A stretch of DNA of 57,637 nucleotides from the NCBI RefSeq assembly GCF_009905545.1, contig NZ_JAAALB010000040.1:1-57637 (forward strand). The letters are read 5' to 3'. This document shows, in pieces, positions 28,448 through 36,853 of this stretch. Position 1 is the stretch's first letter, and every line of letters begins with the position of its first letter. The notes under the pieces are model-generated. The model searched no databases. It had not been told where the DNA came from and was given only the letters and a program-made list of their open reading frames with translations. Made by a program: the position numbers and the translations under genes. The DNA is from Cellulophaga sp. BC115SP. GTDB taxonomy: Bacteria > Bacteroidota > Bacteroidia > Cytophagales > Spirosomataceae.

Positions 28448-29905
28448 CTAAGCCATTAAGCCTGGTAATACTTTCCCTGCTAAATCGGTAAGTCGGTAAC
28501 GACGCCCAAGGTGCTTGTATGTGAGTTTTTCGTGATTAATCCCCATCAAGTGCATCACAGTCGCATGGAAGTCATTGATATGTACGGGGTCTTTGACAAT
28601 ATTATATCCAAAATCATCCGTTTCGCCATAGACAGTACCTGGTTTTACGCCACCACCAGCCATAAACGTACAATAGGCTCTTGGATGGTGATCTCGCCCA
28701 TAGTTATCTTTTGAGGCTGTTCCTTGTACATAATTGGTACGTCCAAATTCGCCACCCCAAATCACGAGTGTTTCGTCGAGTAAGCCCCTTTGTTTGAGGT
28801 CAGTAATCAAGGCAGCTGAAGCACGATCTGTGTCCATGGCTTGCATCGGCATTTCACCAACCAGATTACCGTGTTGATCCCAACCCTGATGATAAAGTTG
28901 AACGAAACGAACTCCTGCCTCAGAGAGCTTTCGAGCTAAAAGACAATTAGCTGCAAAAGTTCCAGGAACAAGACATTCAGGGCCATACATTTTGACAATA
29001 TAGTCAGGCTCTTTACTTAGGTCGGTTAGTTCAGGAACAGCTGTTTGCATGCGATATGCCATTTCATATTGCTGTACTTTAGCTTTAATTTCAGGGTCGC
29101 CAAAATCGTCATAAGCCATGTTGTTGAGCTCTGCAAGATGATCTAACATTTTACGATGCGAAGCTCTATCAGAATTAGCAGGGTTATTGAGATACAAGAT
29201 AGGATCCTCGCCGCTACTAAATACCACACCTTGATGGGTTGAGTCTAAAAATCCATTCGACCAAAGCTTAGAATATACCCCTTGTCCATTCCCTTTTCCT
29301 CTTGACAGCAAGACTGAAAATGCTGGTAGGTTTTTATTTTCACTCCCAAGACCATAGCTTACCCATGCACCCATACTTGGACGATTACCCTGTTGTGCAC
29401 CTGTTTGCATAAATGTGAGGGCGGGGTCGTGATTAATGGCCTCAGTATGCATGGTTTTAATCATACAAATATCATCTGCAATATTGGCAATATTGGGAAA
29501 CAACTCACTCATCCACATACCCGATTGACCATATTGTGCAAATTTAAAGTAAGACCCAACCAATGGAAATTTAGCCTGACTAGCCGTCATTCCCGTTAGG
29601 CGTTGCCCCATACGAATAGAGTCAGGCAATTCTTGACCAGCCATTTTGTTGAGTAAAGGTTTGTACTCAAAACTTTCGTATTGTGAGGGAGCACCATTTT
29701 GAAACAAATAAATAACACGCTTTGCTTTTGGGGCGAAATGGGCTATCCCAAGAGGTAAACCTTCAGCATCATCAGCCGAACCTCTAAACAAATCGGGCAC
29801 CAACAAAGAGCCTAGTGCAAGTCCACCAATACCCGCAGCCATTTTTCCCATGAAGTGTCTGCGGTTAATATTCAGACGATTTTCTATAAATTCATTCTTA
29901 TTCAT
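28448..29905 (-). CDS. DUF1501 protein (sulfatase-like fold), Tat-exported
   Basis: A 485-residue DUF1501 protein with an N-terminal twin-arginine-like signal (NRRHFMGKMAAGIGGLALGS). Typical family stretches are RVIYLFQNGAPSQYESFEYKP, MIKTMHTEAINHDPA, FVQLYHQGWDQHGNL, LVIWGGEFGRT and GRDHHPRAYCTFMAGGGVKPG. The fold is related to alkaline phosphatase/sulfatases, but substrate and activity are unknown. DUF1501 genes nearly always pair with DUF1549/DUF1553 cytochrome genes, as here, which suggests a joint periplasmic function. Confidence 0.88.
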   Translation of the reverse strand: MNKNEFIENRLNINRRHFMGKMAAGIGGLALGSLLVPDLFRGSADDAEGLPLGIAHFAPKAKRVIYLFQNGAPSQYESFEYKPLLNKMAGQELPDSIRMGQRLTGMTASQAKFPLVGSYFKFAQYGQSGMWMSELFPNIANIADDICMIKTMHTEAINHDPALTFMQTGAQQGNRPSMGAWVSYGLGSENKNLPAFSVLLSRGKGNGQGVYSKLWSNGFLDSTHQGVVFSSGEDPILYLNNPANSDRASHRKMLDHLAELNNMAYDDFGDPEIKAKVQQYEMAYRMQTAVPELTDLSKEPDYIVKMYGPECLVPGTFAANCLLARKLSEAGVRFVQLYHQGWDQHGNLVGEMPMQAMDTDRASAALITDLKQRGLLDETLVIWGGEFGRTNYVQGTASKDNYGRDHHPRAYCTFMAGGGVKPGTVYGETDDFGYNIVKDPVHINDFHATVMHLMGINHEKLTYKHLGRRYRLTDLAGKVLPGLMA

Positions 29906-30269
29906 CTTATATGATTGGGTGCTTTATTCTGTTGAGTATTAGTATAAAAGTAGGAAGACGTTATTAGTTAATAGTCTGATTACTGGACAAAACGAGAAAA
30001 GGTATTTAGACTTTTTCAATGAATGTTTAAATACAGTTTAAAACTGTTAAAAAAATGAGTCCAAGACTAAGTCTTGAACTAGTAAATTCAATTTTGTCCA
30101 GTAATAAGGTTAATAGTATGTTGGTCATTTAAAGGCATTCATATTCAAAAGGTTATAGTCAAATTACACCTCAGATATACTATTAATTTAATCTTTCCAA
30201 TTACTTAAAGGATATTTATCAGAGGTATCAAAGGTGAATATTTTCTGCCGTATGCCCATAGCCGACAGC
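29906..30269. other. 364-bp gap with inverted dispersed repeat copy 2
   Basis: The gap lies between the DUF1549/1553 gene and the DUF1501 gene. The only structure I see is the palindromic repeat at 30033-30082, the inverse copy of 8061-8110. The rest is AT-rich. The gap is long for an operon, so DUF1501 may have its own promoter, but I cannot point to one. Confidence 0.5.
30033..30082 (-). repeat. Dispersed palindromic repeat, copy 2 (inverted relative to copy 1)
   Basis: On the minus strand it carries the same TAGTTCAAGACTTAGTCTTG start, then GACTCA, T-rich filler and an ACAGTTTTAAACTGT-type palindrome, differing from copy 1 at only a few positions. The pair is about 22 kb apart and in opposite orientation. 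Confidence 0.75.
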
Positions 30270-32660
30270 TTATTTCATAATTGCCTCTTCGAGATTATAC
30301 ATCATAAGTACCGATTGCATGAGGGCTGCGGCAGTAGGACGTAAATTGGTCTTATCCTGCGTTTTTGCCGATGCTAACAAGGACGGCTTCTCTCCTACTT
30401 TCAAGAGTTTCAGTGCTTTTTGAGGATTTTGACTAAATACTTCTTTTTCATTGGTAAAATATTTTTCAAATATTGTCAGCTCTTTTTCTTTTCCATTTCG
30501 ACAAAGAACCGTGCGGAAGGCCTTTTTGATTTTATCCTCATCCGTAGTATTTTCAAGCGCTATTTTTTCTGCTAATACTCTAGCCGATTCTAAAATGACA
30601 GGGTCATTTAGCATCACTAATGCTTGTAATGGCGTATTGGTTCTTGAACGTTTTACTTCGCATTGATCTCGATTTGAAGCATCAAAAATCAACATAGAAG
30701 GTGGTGGAACAGTACGTTTGATAAATACATACATTCCTCTTCGGTAAAGACTATCTCCGTGGTCTTGGATATAACTTTTGAGGCTTCCTCTGCCAGAGGT
30801 GGCTACTTCCCAAAGACCTTTAGGCTGGTACGGTTTTACGCTTGGTCCACCAATCACAGGGCTTAACAAGCCACTAGTAGTGAGTACAAAATCACGTACC
30901 AACTCGGCTGAGAGACGCATACGAGGTGCACGAGACAGCAAAATATTTTCGGGATCTTTGGCTAAATGTTCTTTGGTGATAACAGCCGATTGTTTGTAAG
31001 TAGCTGACATGACAATTTGTTTCACCAAGCGCTTGATATTCCAGTGATTGGTACGAAAATCTACAGCAAGCCAGTCGAGTAACTGAGGGTGAGACGGCAA
31101 CTCGCCTTGCATACCAAAATCCCCTACAGTTTTGACTATCCCACGAACAAAAAACTCTTGCCATATTCGATTGACAAAAACTCTTGCCGTAAGAGGATTT
31201 TTCTCATCTGTAAGCCATTGAGCTAAACCAAGGCGGTTTTTCGAATATTTCTTTTGATTAAATGGCAGTAAAAAATTAGGCATTTGAGCCTCAACAAGCT
31301 CAGAAGGCTGGTCATAATTCCCACGACTCAGTACATGCGTTTTTCGCAGGGTATCCGCATCTTGCATTACCATTACCGAAACATCGGCGGTATCTCTTTT
31401 ATTGATAAATCTCAGAATGCTTTTTATGTCCTTAGTTGTTAACTTAAGGTTGGGAGGATCGGCAAAAGAGGCATCAATGGTACCAAACAGACCTTTTTCG
31501 GGCACTTGATTGAAAAAGGCAAACGCGCTGTAATAGTCTTTTTGTTTGATAGGATCATATTTATGGTCATGACATTTGGCACATTCGTAAGTGAGGGCCA
31601 AAAAGGTTTTACCAAAGGTATTGGTACGATCAGTCACATATTCGACACGGTATTCCTCATCAATTACGCCACCTTCTTGTGTAATTTTATGGTTGCGGTT
31701 GAAGCCAGTAGCCAACACAGCCTCTTTCATGCGTGGATTTTGGAGATTACCTTTTTGATTTTTGACAATGATATCTCCAGCCAATTGCCATGTCAAAAAT
31801 TTACTATAACTATAATTTTTATTGAAAGCATGAATAACCCAATCGCGCCAAGGCCACATGGTACGTAGTCCATCATCCTGATAGCCATGTGAATCGGCAT
31901 AACGTGCAACATCTAGCCAAGAAATCGCCATTTTTTCACCATAGTGTGGCGAAGTAAGTAATTCATTGACTACTTTTTCGTAGGCATTTGGGGAAGGGTC
32001 ATTCAAAAAATGTTCTTGTAGTTCGAGTGAAGGAGGAAGCCCTGTAATATCTAAACACACCCTTTTTAAGAGTCTTTCTTTATCCGCTTCTTCGTTGGGC
32101 TTTAGGCCATTTTCTTCCATTTTTGCTAAAGTAAAATAATCGATAGGGCTTTGAGGCCAATCGGTATCATTTACTTTGGGTAATTGAGTTTTTTGAGGTG
32201 CTGTAAATGCCCAATGAGGTTTGTATTTTGCCCCTTGTTTAATCCACTTTTCAATCAAGGTGATTTCTTGCTCTGTCAGTTTGAGGTTCGAGTTTAATGG
32301 AGGCATTATATCAGCAGTATCTTTTGTAACAATGCGTAACCACACAGCCGACTCATGGGGTTTTCCTGGTACAATAGCATGAAATTTGGGATTATCCTTA
32401 AGACCAGCGTAGGCAGCTTCTTCGGTATCTAGACGTAAATTAGCTTCTCTTTTGTTGGCATCGGGACCATGGCACTGAAAGCAGCGATCGGAGAGAATGG
32501 GGCGAATATGATAATTATAATCTACCTCACCCGCAACAGTATCAGTCGACGCACTGCTTCCATTTCTCAGAAAACAAGCCGAAGTGATACAACACAAAGA
32601 CACGAATAAGATTAGTAAAAGCTTGTTAGCCAACAAGTATGTCAATAGTTTGTTGTTCAT
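30270..32660 (-). CDS. Planctomycete-type cytochrome c / DUF1549 / DUF1553 protein
   Basis: A 796-residue exported protein. It has an N-terminal signal with possible lipobox (SLCCITSACFL), a PSCyt1 cytochrome domain (about 45-145) with heme motif CFQCHGPD and DIMPPLNSNLKLTEQE, DUF1549 (about 170-375, DYFTLAKMEENGLKPNEEA and a second Cys pair CAKCHDHKYDPI, a possible extra heme site), and DUF1553 (about 480-740, GLAQWLTDEKNPLTARVFVNRIWQEFF). It is first in an operon with DUF1501 and the DUF2231-cytochrome. The enzymatic role is unknown. Confidence 0.88.
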   Translation of the reverse strand: MNNKLLTYLLANKLLLILFVSLCCITSACFLRNGSSASTDTVAGEVDYNYHIRPILSDRCFQCHGPDANKREANLRLDTEEAAYAGLKDNPKFHAIVPGKPHESAVWLRIVTKDTADIMPPLNSNLKLTEQEITLIEKWIKQGAKYKPHWAFTAPQKTQLPKVNDTDWPQSPIDYFTLAKMEENGLKPNEEADKERLLKRVCLDITGLPPSLELQEHFLNDPSPNAYEKVVNELLTSPHYGEKMAISWLDVARYADSHGYQDDGLRTMWPWRDWVIHAFNKNYSYSKFLTWQLAGDIIVKNQKGNLQNPRMKEAVLATGFNRNHKITQEGGVIDEEYRVEYVTDRTNTFGKTFLALTYECAKCHDHKYDPIKQKDYYSAFAFFNQVPEKGLFGTIDASFADPPNLKLTTKDIKSILRFINKRDTADVSVMVMQDADTLRKTHVLSRGNYDQPSELVEAQMPNFLLPFNQKKYSKNRLGLAQWLTDEKNPLTARVFVNRIWQEFFVRGIVKTVGDFGMQGELPSHPQLLDWLAVDFRTNHWNIKRLVKQIVMSATYKQSAVITKEHLAKDPENILLSRAPRMRLSAELVRDFVLTTSGLLSPVIGGPSVKPYQPKGLWEVATSGRGSLKSYIQDHGDSLYRRGMYVFIKRTVPPPSMLIFDASNRDQCEVKRSRTNTPLQALVMLNDPVILESARVLAEKIALENTTDEDKIKKAFRTVLCRNGKEKELTIFEKYFTNEKEVFSQNPQKALKLLKVGEKPSLLASAKTQDKTNLRPTAAALMQSVLMMYNLEEAIMK

Positions 32661-32981
32661 GAAATGACAGAAATAGTTTGATATTGATGAACATTATTAC
32701 TTCTAAAGGCCAAAACAATATCGTAATACCCAAACACTTTTTTAGATAAAATTAAATTCTATCTAGGAATTGTAATACTGTTTTATCCTGAATCCCTAGT
32801 AATAGTCTCTCTCATTTCTATGAATCTGTTCACTTCTTATCTCATTTTAGCAAATCTCTTTTACTTTTGTAACCTGCCTTTAGCTCTAGGTGTTATGCCG
32901 TAGGCTTCTTCATGAAATAGTAGAAGCTGTTCTGCATAATGCCTACGGCTTATAGCCCAAAGCGCATTAATACAATTTTAC
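32661..32981. other. 321-bp divergent gap with an imperfect cruciform
   Basis: The gap lies between the cytochrome gene (minus) and the methyltransferase gene (plus). GCCGTAGGC (32897-32905) pairs with GCCTACGGC (32941-32949), with GCTTCT/AGAAGC pairing inside, making a cruciform-like element about 30 bp before the ogt start. Similar GTAGGCATTAAGC wording occurs at 24577-24597, suggesting a dispersed repeat family. Confidence 0.5.
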
Positions 32982-33494
32982 ATGAAAGAATACAAACAGC
33001 TGTTTTTTAAAGATATACAGTCACCCGTAGGAGAAATTAGGTTGGTAGCAACAGGCGAAGGGCTTACAGCTATATTATGGGAGGGGGAAGATTATCAACG
33101 AACCAAACTGCCTGTTCCTGAAAGAGATGATGCGAATCCAATTCTTTTACAAACAGAATTACAACTGGCAGAATATTTCGAGAAAAAAAGAACGACATTC
33201 GATATACCACTGGATTATTACGGAACAGACTTTCAAATGAGTGTTTGGAATGCCCTGCTTACAATACCCTATGGCGCAACAAAAACATACGGTGATATTG
33301 CTCGTTTATTGGGTGACATAAAAACCGTGAGAGCAGTTGGTGGAGCACTGAATAAGAATCCGATTTCGATTATTGTTCCTTGCCATAGAGTAGTTGGAAC
33401 ATCTGGAAAGCTGGTAGGTTTTGCAGGAGGATTGAGAAATAAATCTTTGTTACTCGATTTGGAAAGTAGCCTCAGAACTCCAATGCTTTTTTAG
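32982..33494 (+). CDS. ogt: Methylated-DNA-protein-cysteine methyltransferase
   Basis: A 170-residue O6-methylguanine-DNA repair protein that transfers the alkyl group to its own Cys. The active site is C134 in IIVPCHRVVG, the helix-turn-helix region is PYGATKTYGDIARLLG, and the family C-terminal GFAGGLRNKSLLLDLE is intact. The N-terminal ribonuclease-like domain spans about 1-80. It stands alone and is convergent with the next gene across a hairpin terminator. No Ada-type regulatory domain. Confidence 0.93.
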   Translation: MKEYKQLFFKDIQSPVGEIRLVATGEGLTAILWEGEDYQRTKLPVPERDDANPILLQTELQLAEYFEKKRTTFDIPLDYYGTDFQMSVWNALLTIPYGATKTYGDIARLLGDIKTVRAVGGALNKNPISIIVPCHRVVGTSGKLVGFAGGLRNKSLLLDLESSLRTPMLF

Positions 33495-33517
33495 TACATC
33501 CATGTCAAACTAATTTG

Positions 33518-33570
33518 TTACACCTTATGATAGAGTTTGCTGTCATACAAAACTCTATCATAAGATGTAA
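33518..33570. terminator. Hairpin terminator between convergent ogt and glycosidase-like gene
   Basis: Arms of 21 bases (33518-33538 and 33550-33570) match at 20 positions around an 11-base loop. The hairpin lies 23 bp after the ogt stop and 15 bp after the stop of the minus-strand gene. There is no long T-run, so termination strength is uncertain. It may serve both strands or protect 3' ends. Confidence 0.6.
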
Positions 33571-33584
33571 TACTGTCTTACAGA

Positions 33585-35741
33585 TTATTCTATCACTAAC
33601 CAAGTGTAGCCTTCTGCAGGTATTTTTACTTTTACCTGAATTTCATGGTTTTGGTTCAATAAATATACCTTTGAGGAGCCTTCTTTTTCTCTGACTTTTG
33701 CTTCTTTAGTCAAGCCCGAATAGTACAAAGGAAGCGTAATAGTTCGCTCAATATCTTCTTTATTAGGATTATACAACATTGCTAGCCCTTTTTGTAGTAG
33801 CGTACTCGATACATGCAATAGTCCATCCCAATCCCGTCCATCGGCACGACGAAGCTGAATCATGTCGGCATTCAAAATGTCTCGATATTTTTTGTACCAG
33901 CTAATTGTTTTCTGAACTACTGCTTTTGTAGCGTCTGTATCATACAAGCGTGGTCCTCGATAGCAGGCTTGTACACCAGCTCCATAGTAAATCATCATCA
34001 ATTGCTCATAATCGCTAAGATGCTCATTGAGAGGCTCTAAGATTGCACTTTCATCGCCACCTTGGTATTTTGTTAATGGTACAAATCCCCAACTCATTGC
34101 ACTCGTTTTTTCGATTGTGCCATCATGAATATTTTGTCTATTGAGGATACGTTGTTGTTCTCTACTTAGAGAGAAATTTACCTCACGATACCCCAAGGCT
34201 ATTTTATGAGTTCCATCCAAAAAATACCAATCAGGCGCATTGATATATACGCCTCTTTCGTTTAACCAACGATAAAGCTCTTTTTGAATATTCATCTGTT
34301 TCCATTGAGAATCAGCCAATCCTTCATGACCAGGGTGCTGTGTAGAAGCACAGACATCGCCAGGATAAGGGCCATCATTTTCCCATATATCAAAATGGGT
34401 TACTTCAAAAAATTGCTTGATTTTATCTCGATAATTAAGTCCCCATTTACTCCCAAAACAAGGAGCATTACCAAAAAATGCGTGCCCAGTTTTTCCCGTA
34501 ACTGGGTCAACAACATCATTTTCGTCATCGATTCGTCGGCTACTAAATAGAGAATATCCTCCCAACAAAATTCCTTTGCTATGTGCATAATCAGCCAGTT
34601 TTTTCCAGCGAGTCAAATTCGTTTCGCTAACATCTTCCATATTGAGGTGACTCCCAAAACTCAAAATCAGCGCTTCGTATCCTGTTGATGCGCACTGATT
34701 AATACAATTAATGACTTGTTCATCATTTTGACTAACTAAGTGCATAAAAATCGGATTTTGAGTAGTCCAAGGAGCGATGGTTCTATACATTTTTCGAATC
34801 ATCATACCTCTACGCTGACGATCATACGAATCCATTAAGAGCTCATGCGTGCGCACTGATTTGAAGCTTTCACCATGAACAATCTTGATATGGGATACTT
34901 TTTCTGGATATACCTCAAACAAACATGGGGTTTCGTAATTATAATTTACCTGAGAGGTATAAGTCGAATCTGTTAGCCAATGGGTGGTTTGATCGCTAAT
35001 GTCATAGCGCATAGCATTGTTAAAAGCATAATTGGTTTCGAAATATATACCATGTTGTTTTTTCATCTGAGTAGGGCTTCCTACAACAGCACTTTCTTCC
35101 TCTACAAGACCCAATATTTCATTGACTACCCTATCAACATATATCGTCTTACCAGTTTGGTTCTCTATCTCTACCCATTTGATAATCAATGGAATATTAT
35201 CGTATATCTCATAGTTGACTTGTACTTTTATCCCTTGCAAACCTTGGTCTTGAGGCACAAAACTTAGTTTCAATCTTTTACCTTCGAGACGCTTCGTATT
35301 GGGTACCCAAGTATTAGCTTTCCAATTAACAAAAGGCTCTACGGGTTTTACTTCAAAAGATTGATAAACAAAATCCGATGTACCCTTTTTCAAATCTTTC
35401 AACCATTCTTTCTTCAGATAAGCGTTTTCTTTTTGTCCCTGTAGACCCCCTACTTGATATATTTTACCATTGATTGTCACACGAGCTTCGGGTTTGACAG
35501 ACCGAATCAATTGTTGCTGAGTACTTTGATTAAAATAGTCATAACAGGCCAAGTTTTCACCTAGAAAAAAGCTTCGTCGAACCAACCCGTTATCTAGCAC
35601 TATTTCAGAATTCGTAATGTTGACTTGGGATTTTTGGGGAATAGAGCCGACAAGCCAGTCTTTGACAAGAGCTTGATGTTGAGCCAATAAAGAAATTGTT
35701 GCTTTCGCCAAGAAAGCAATAATTAAGATGATTTTTTTCAT
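33585..35741 (-). CDS. Secreted glycoside-hydrolase-like protein (GH36/alpha-galactosidase-like, uncertain)
   Basis: A 718-residue secreted protein with signal peptide (1-20). Residues about 40-290 form an N-terminal beta-sandwich like those of GH36-clan enzymes (IPLIIKWVEIENQTGK). The middle half looks like a TIM barrel: YEALILSFGSHLNMED, GILLGGYSLFSSRR, HFDIWENDGPYPGD (candidate nucleophile Asp), YINAPDWYFLDGTHK and ACYRGPRLYDTD. A C-terminal beta domain ends the protein. GH36, GH97 and GH101 share parts of this layout. I cannot assign family or substrate firmly. It lies alone between ogt and the LysR gene. Confidence 0.65.
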   Translation of the reverse strand: MKKIILIIAFLAKATISLLAQHQALVKDWLVGSIPQKSQVNITNSEIVLDNGLVRRSFFLGENLACYDYFNQSTQQQLIRSVKPEARVTINGKIYQVGGLQGQKENAYLKKEWLKDLKKGTSDFVYQSFEVKPVEPFVNWKANTWVPNTKRLEGKRLKLSFVPQDQGLQGIKVQVNYEIYDNIPLIIKWVEIENQTGKTIYVDRVVNEILGLVEEESAVVGSPTQMKKQHGIYFETNYAFNNAMRYDISDQTTHWLTDSTYTSQVNYNYETPCLFEVYPEKVSHIKIVHGESFKSVRTHELLMDSYDRQRRGMMIRKMYRTIAPWTTQNPIFMHLVSQNDEQVINCINQCASTGYEALILSFGSHLNMEDVSETNLTRWKKLADYAHSKGILLGGYSLFSSRRIDDENDVVDPVTGKTGHAFFGNAPCFGSKWGLNYRDKIKQFFEVTHFDIWENDGPYPGDVCASTQHPGHEGLADSQWKQMNIQKELYRWLNERGVYINAPDWYFLDGTHKIALGYREVNFSLSREQQRILNRQNIHDGTIEKTSAMSWGFVPLTKYQGGDESAILEPLNEHLSDYEQLMMIYYGAGVQACYRGPRLYDTDATKAVVQKTISWYKKYRDILNADMIQLRRADGRDWDGLLHVSSTLLQKGLAMLYNPNKEDIERTITLPLYYSGLTKEAKVREKEGSSKVYLLNQNHEIQVKVKIPAEGYTWLVIE

Positions 35742-35884
35742 GAGTTAAATATATCTAAGGTTTGAAAATTGGGATTAAAGGGAGCGAAACAAAAGGTTAT
35801 TTCTTTCCTTTTAACTTTTAGAAAAGAAGAACGCTAGAAAAAATACCCTTTGTTGGTAGTCAATTTACACAGCAAAATGGGGTT

Positions 35885-36778
35885 CTAGTTAATCATCTTT
35901 TTGATTACCTCCAACAATAGCGGAATCCCTGGATTTCGATTATCCTTGTTCCAAACCAATGATAACGTAGTTCGCTGTGGAATATCAATTAAGTCTAAAA
36001 ACTCCACATTGATGTTATAGCCGTTCTTGAGTGAAGAAGGTACAATAGCAACCCCTAATCCTTCTGACACTAAATTGAAGATACTCAGCGCATTGACGGT
36101 TCTTAATGTTACGTTTGGACTAAAATCATAATCCTTGAAAATACTCATCACCAAGTCATAATATGAGGTACTGTATTGTCTAGAAAAAAGAATGAATGAC
36201 TCCTCTTTAAAATCCAGTAAATCAACGGGCACTTTATTTTTTAGGGGGTGGTCTTTAGGAACTACCAGTGAGAAGTGTTCTTTCGAAATAGCTACCGAAT
36301 TGATATGCTCATGCGATTCGCTGATGCGTACAAAACCAAAATCAAGTTCTTTTCGCTGTAGCATTTCTATTTGTATTTCATTACTCAGCTCGTTGAGTGT
36401 GATATCTATCAAAGGTTGCTTATGTTTTAGTTCAACCAATAATTGTGGGAGAATAGTCTGAACTGCCGAACCAATAAAACCAAGCTTTAGGGAGGTAATT
36501 TTTCCCTCTGTAATTTTTTCAACCTGCGATTGAATATTATCTATTTGGGTAAAAAGTAAATCTACTTCTTGTTTCAGATACGCGCCAGCGGGCGTTAATG
36601 CTACAAATCTTTTGCCTCTTTCAAACAAGGTAGCGTGATAAATTTCTTCCATTTGCTTGATTTGTCGAGTCAGCCCAGGCTGCGAAATACAGAGTCGCTC
36701 AGCGGCTTTTCGAAAATGTAATTCCTCTGCTAATATCTTAAAATAAAGAAGATGACGAAGTTCTATTTGATAATTCAT
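35885..36778 (-). CDS. LysR-family regulator, probable hut activator
   Basis: About 297 residues. The N-terminal winged helix is ELRHLLYFKILAEELHFRKAAERLCISQPGLTRQI, typical of LysR/CynR types. The C-terminal inducer-binding domain spans about 90-290 (LKLGFIGSAVQTILPQLL). The frame opens at TTG 36787; ATG 36778 is the better start. It is divergent from hutH with 75 bp between, so it probably senses urocanate or histidine and activates the operon. Most hut systems use HutC (GntR) or HutP, so this would be a different control scheme. The ligand is inferred. Confidence 0.85.
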   Translation of the reverse strand: MNYQIELRHLLYFKILAEELHFRKAAERLCISQPGLTRQIKQMEEIYHATLFERGKRFVALTPAGAYLKQEVDLLFTQIDNIQSQVEKITEGKITSLKLGFIGSAVQTILPQLLVELKHKQPLIDITLNELSNEIQIEMLQRKELDFGFVRISESHEHINSVAISKEHFSLVVPKDHPLKNKVPVDLLDFKEESFILFSRQYSTSYYDLVMSIFKDYDFSPNVTLRTVNALSIFNLVSEGLGVAIVPSSLKNGYNINVEFLDLIDIPQRTTLSLVWNKDNRNPGIPLLLEVIKKMIN

Positions 36779-36829
36779 AGTTATCAATTATTGACAAAAT
36801 TGGTATTTCTAATTATTAAAGATAGAATA

Positions 36830-36837
36830 TACATTTG
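36830..36837 (+). promoter_or_regulatory. Candidate hutH -7 box TACATTTG
   Basis: TACATTTG matches the Bacteroidota TAnnTTTG element and lies 16 bp before the hutH start codon, giving a very short leader. No TTG sits at the usual 19-21 bp upstream, which fits a promoter needing an activator such as the divergent LysR protein. Confidence 0.4.
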
Positions 36838-36853
36838 TGAAAGACTAAAACTT

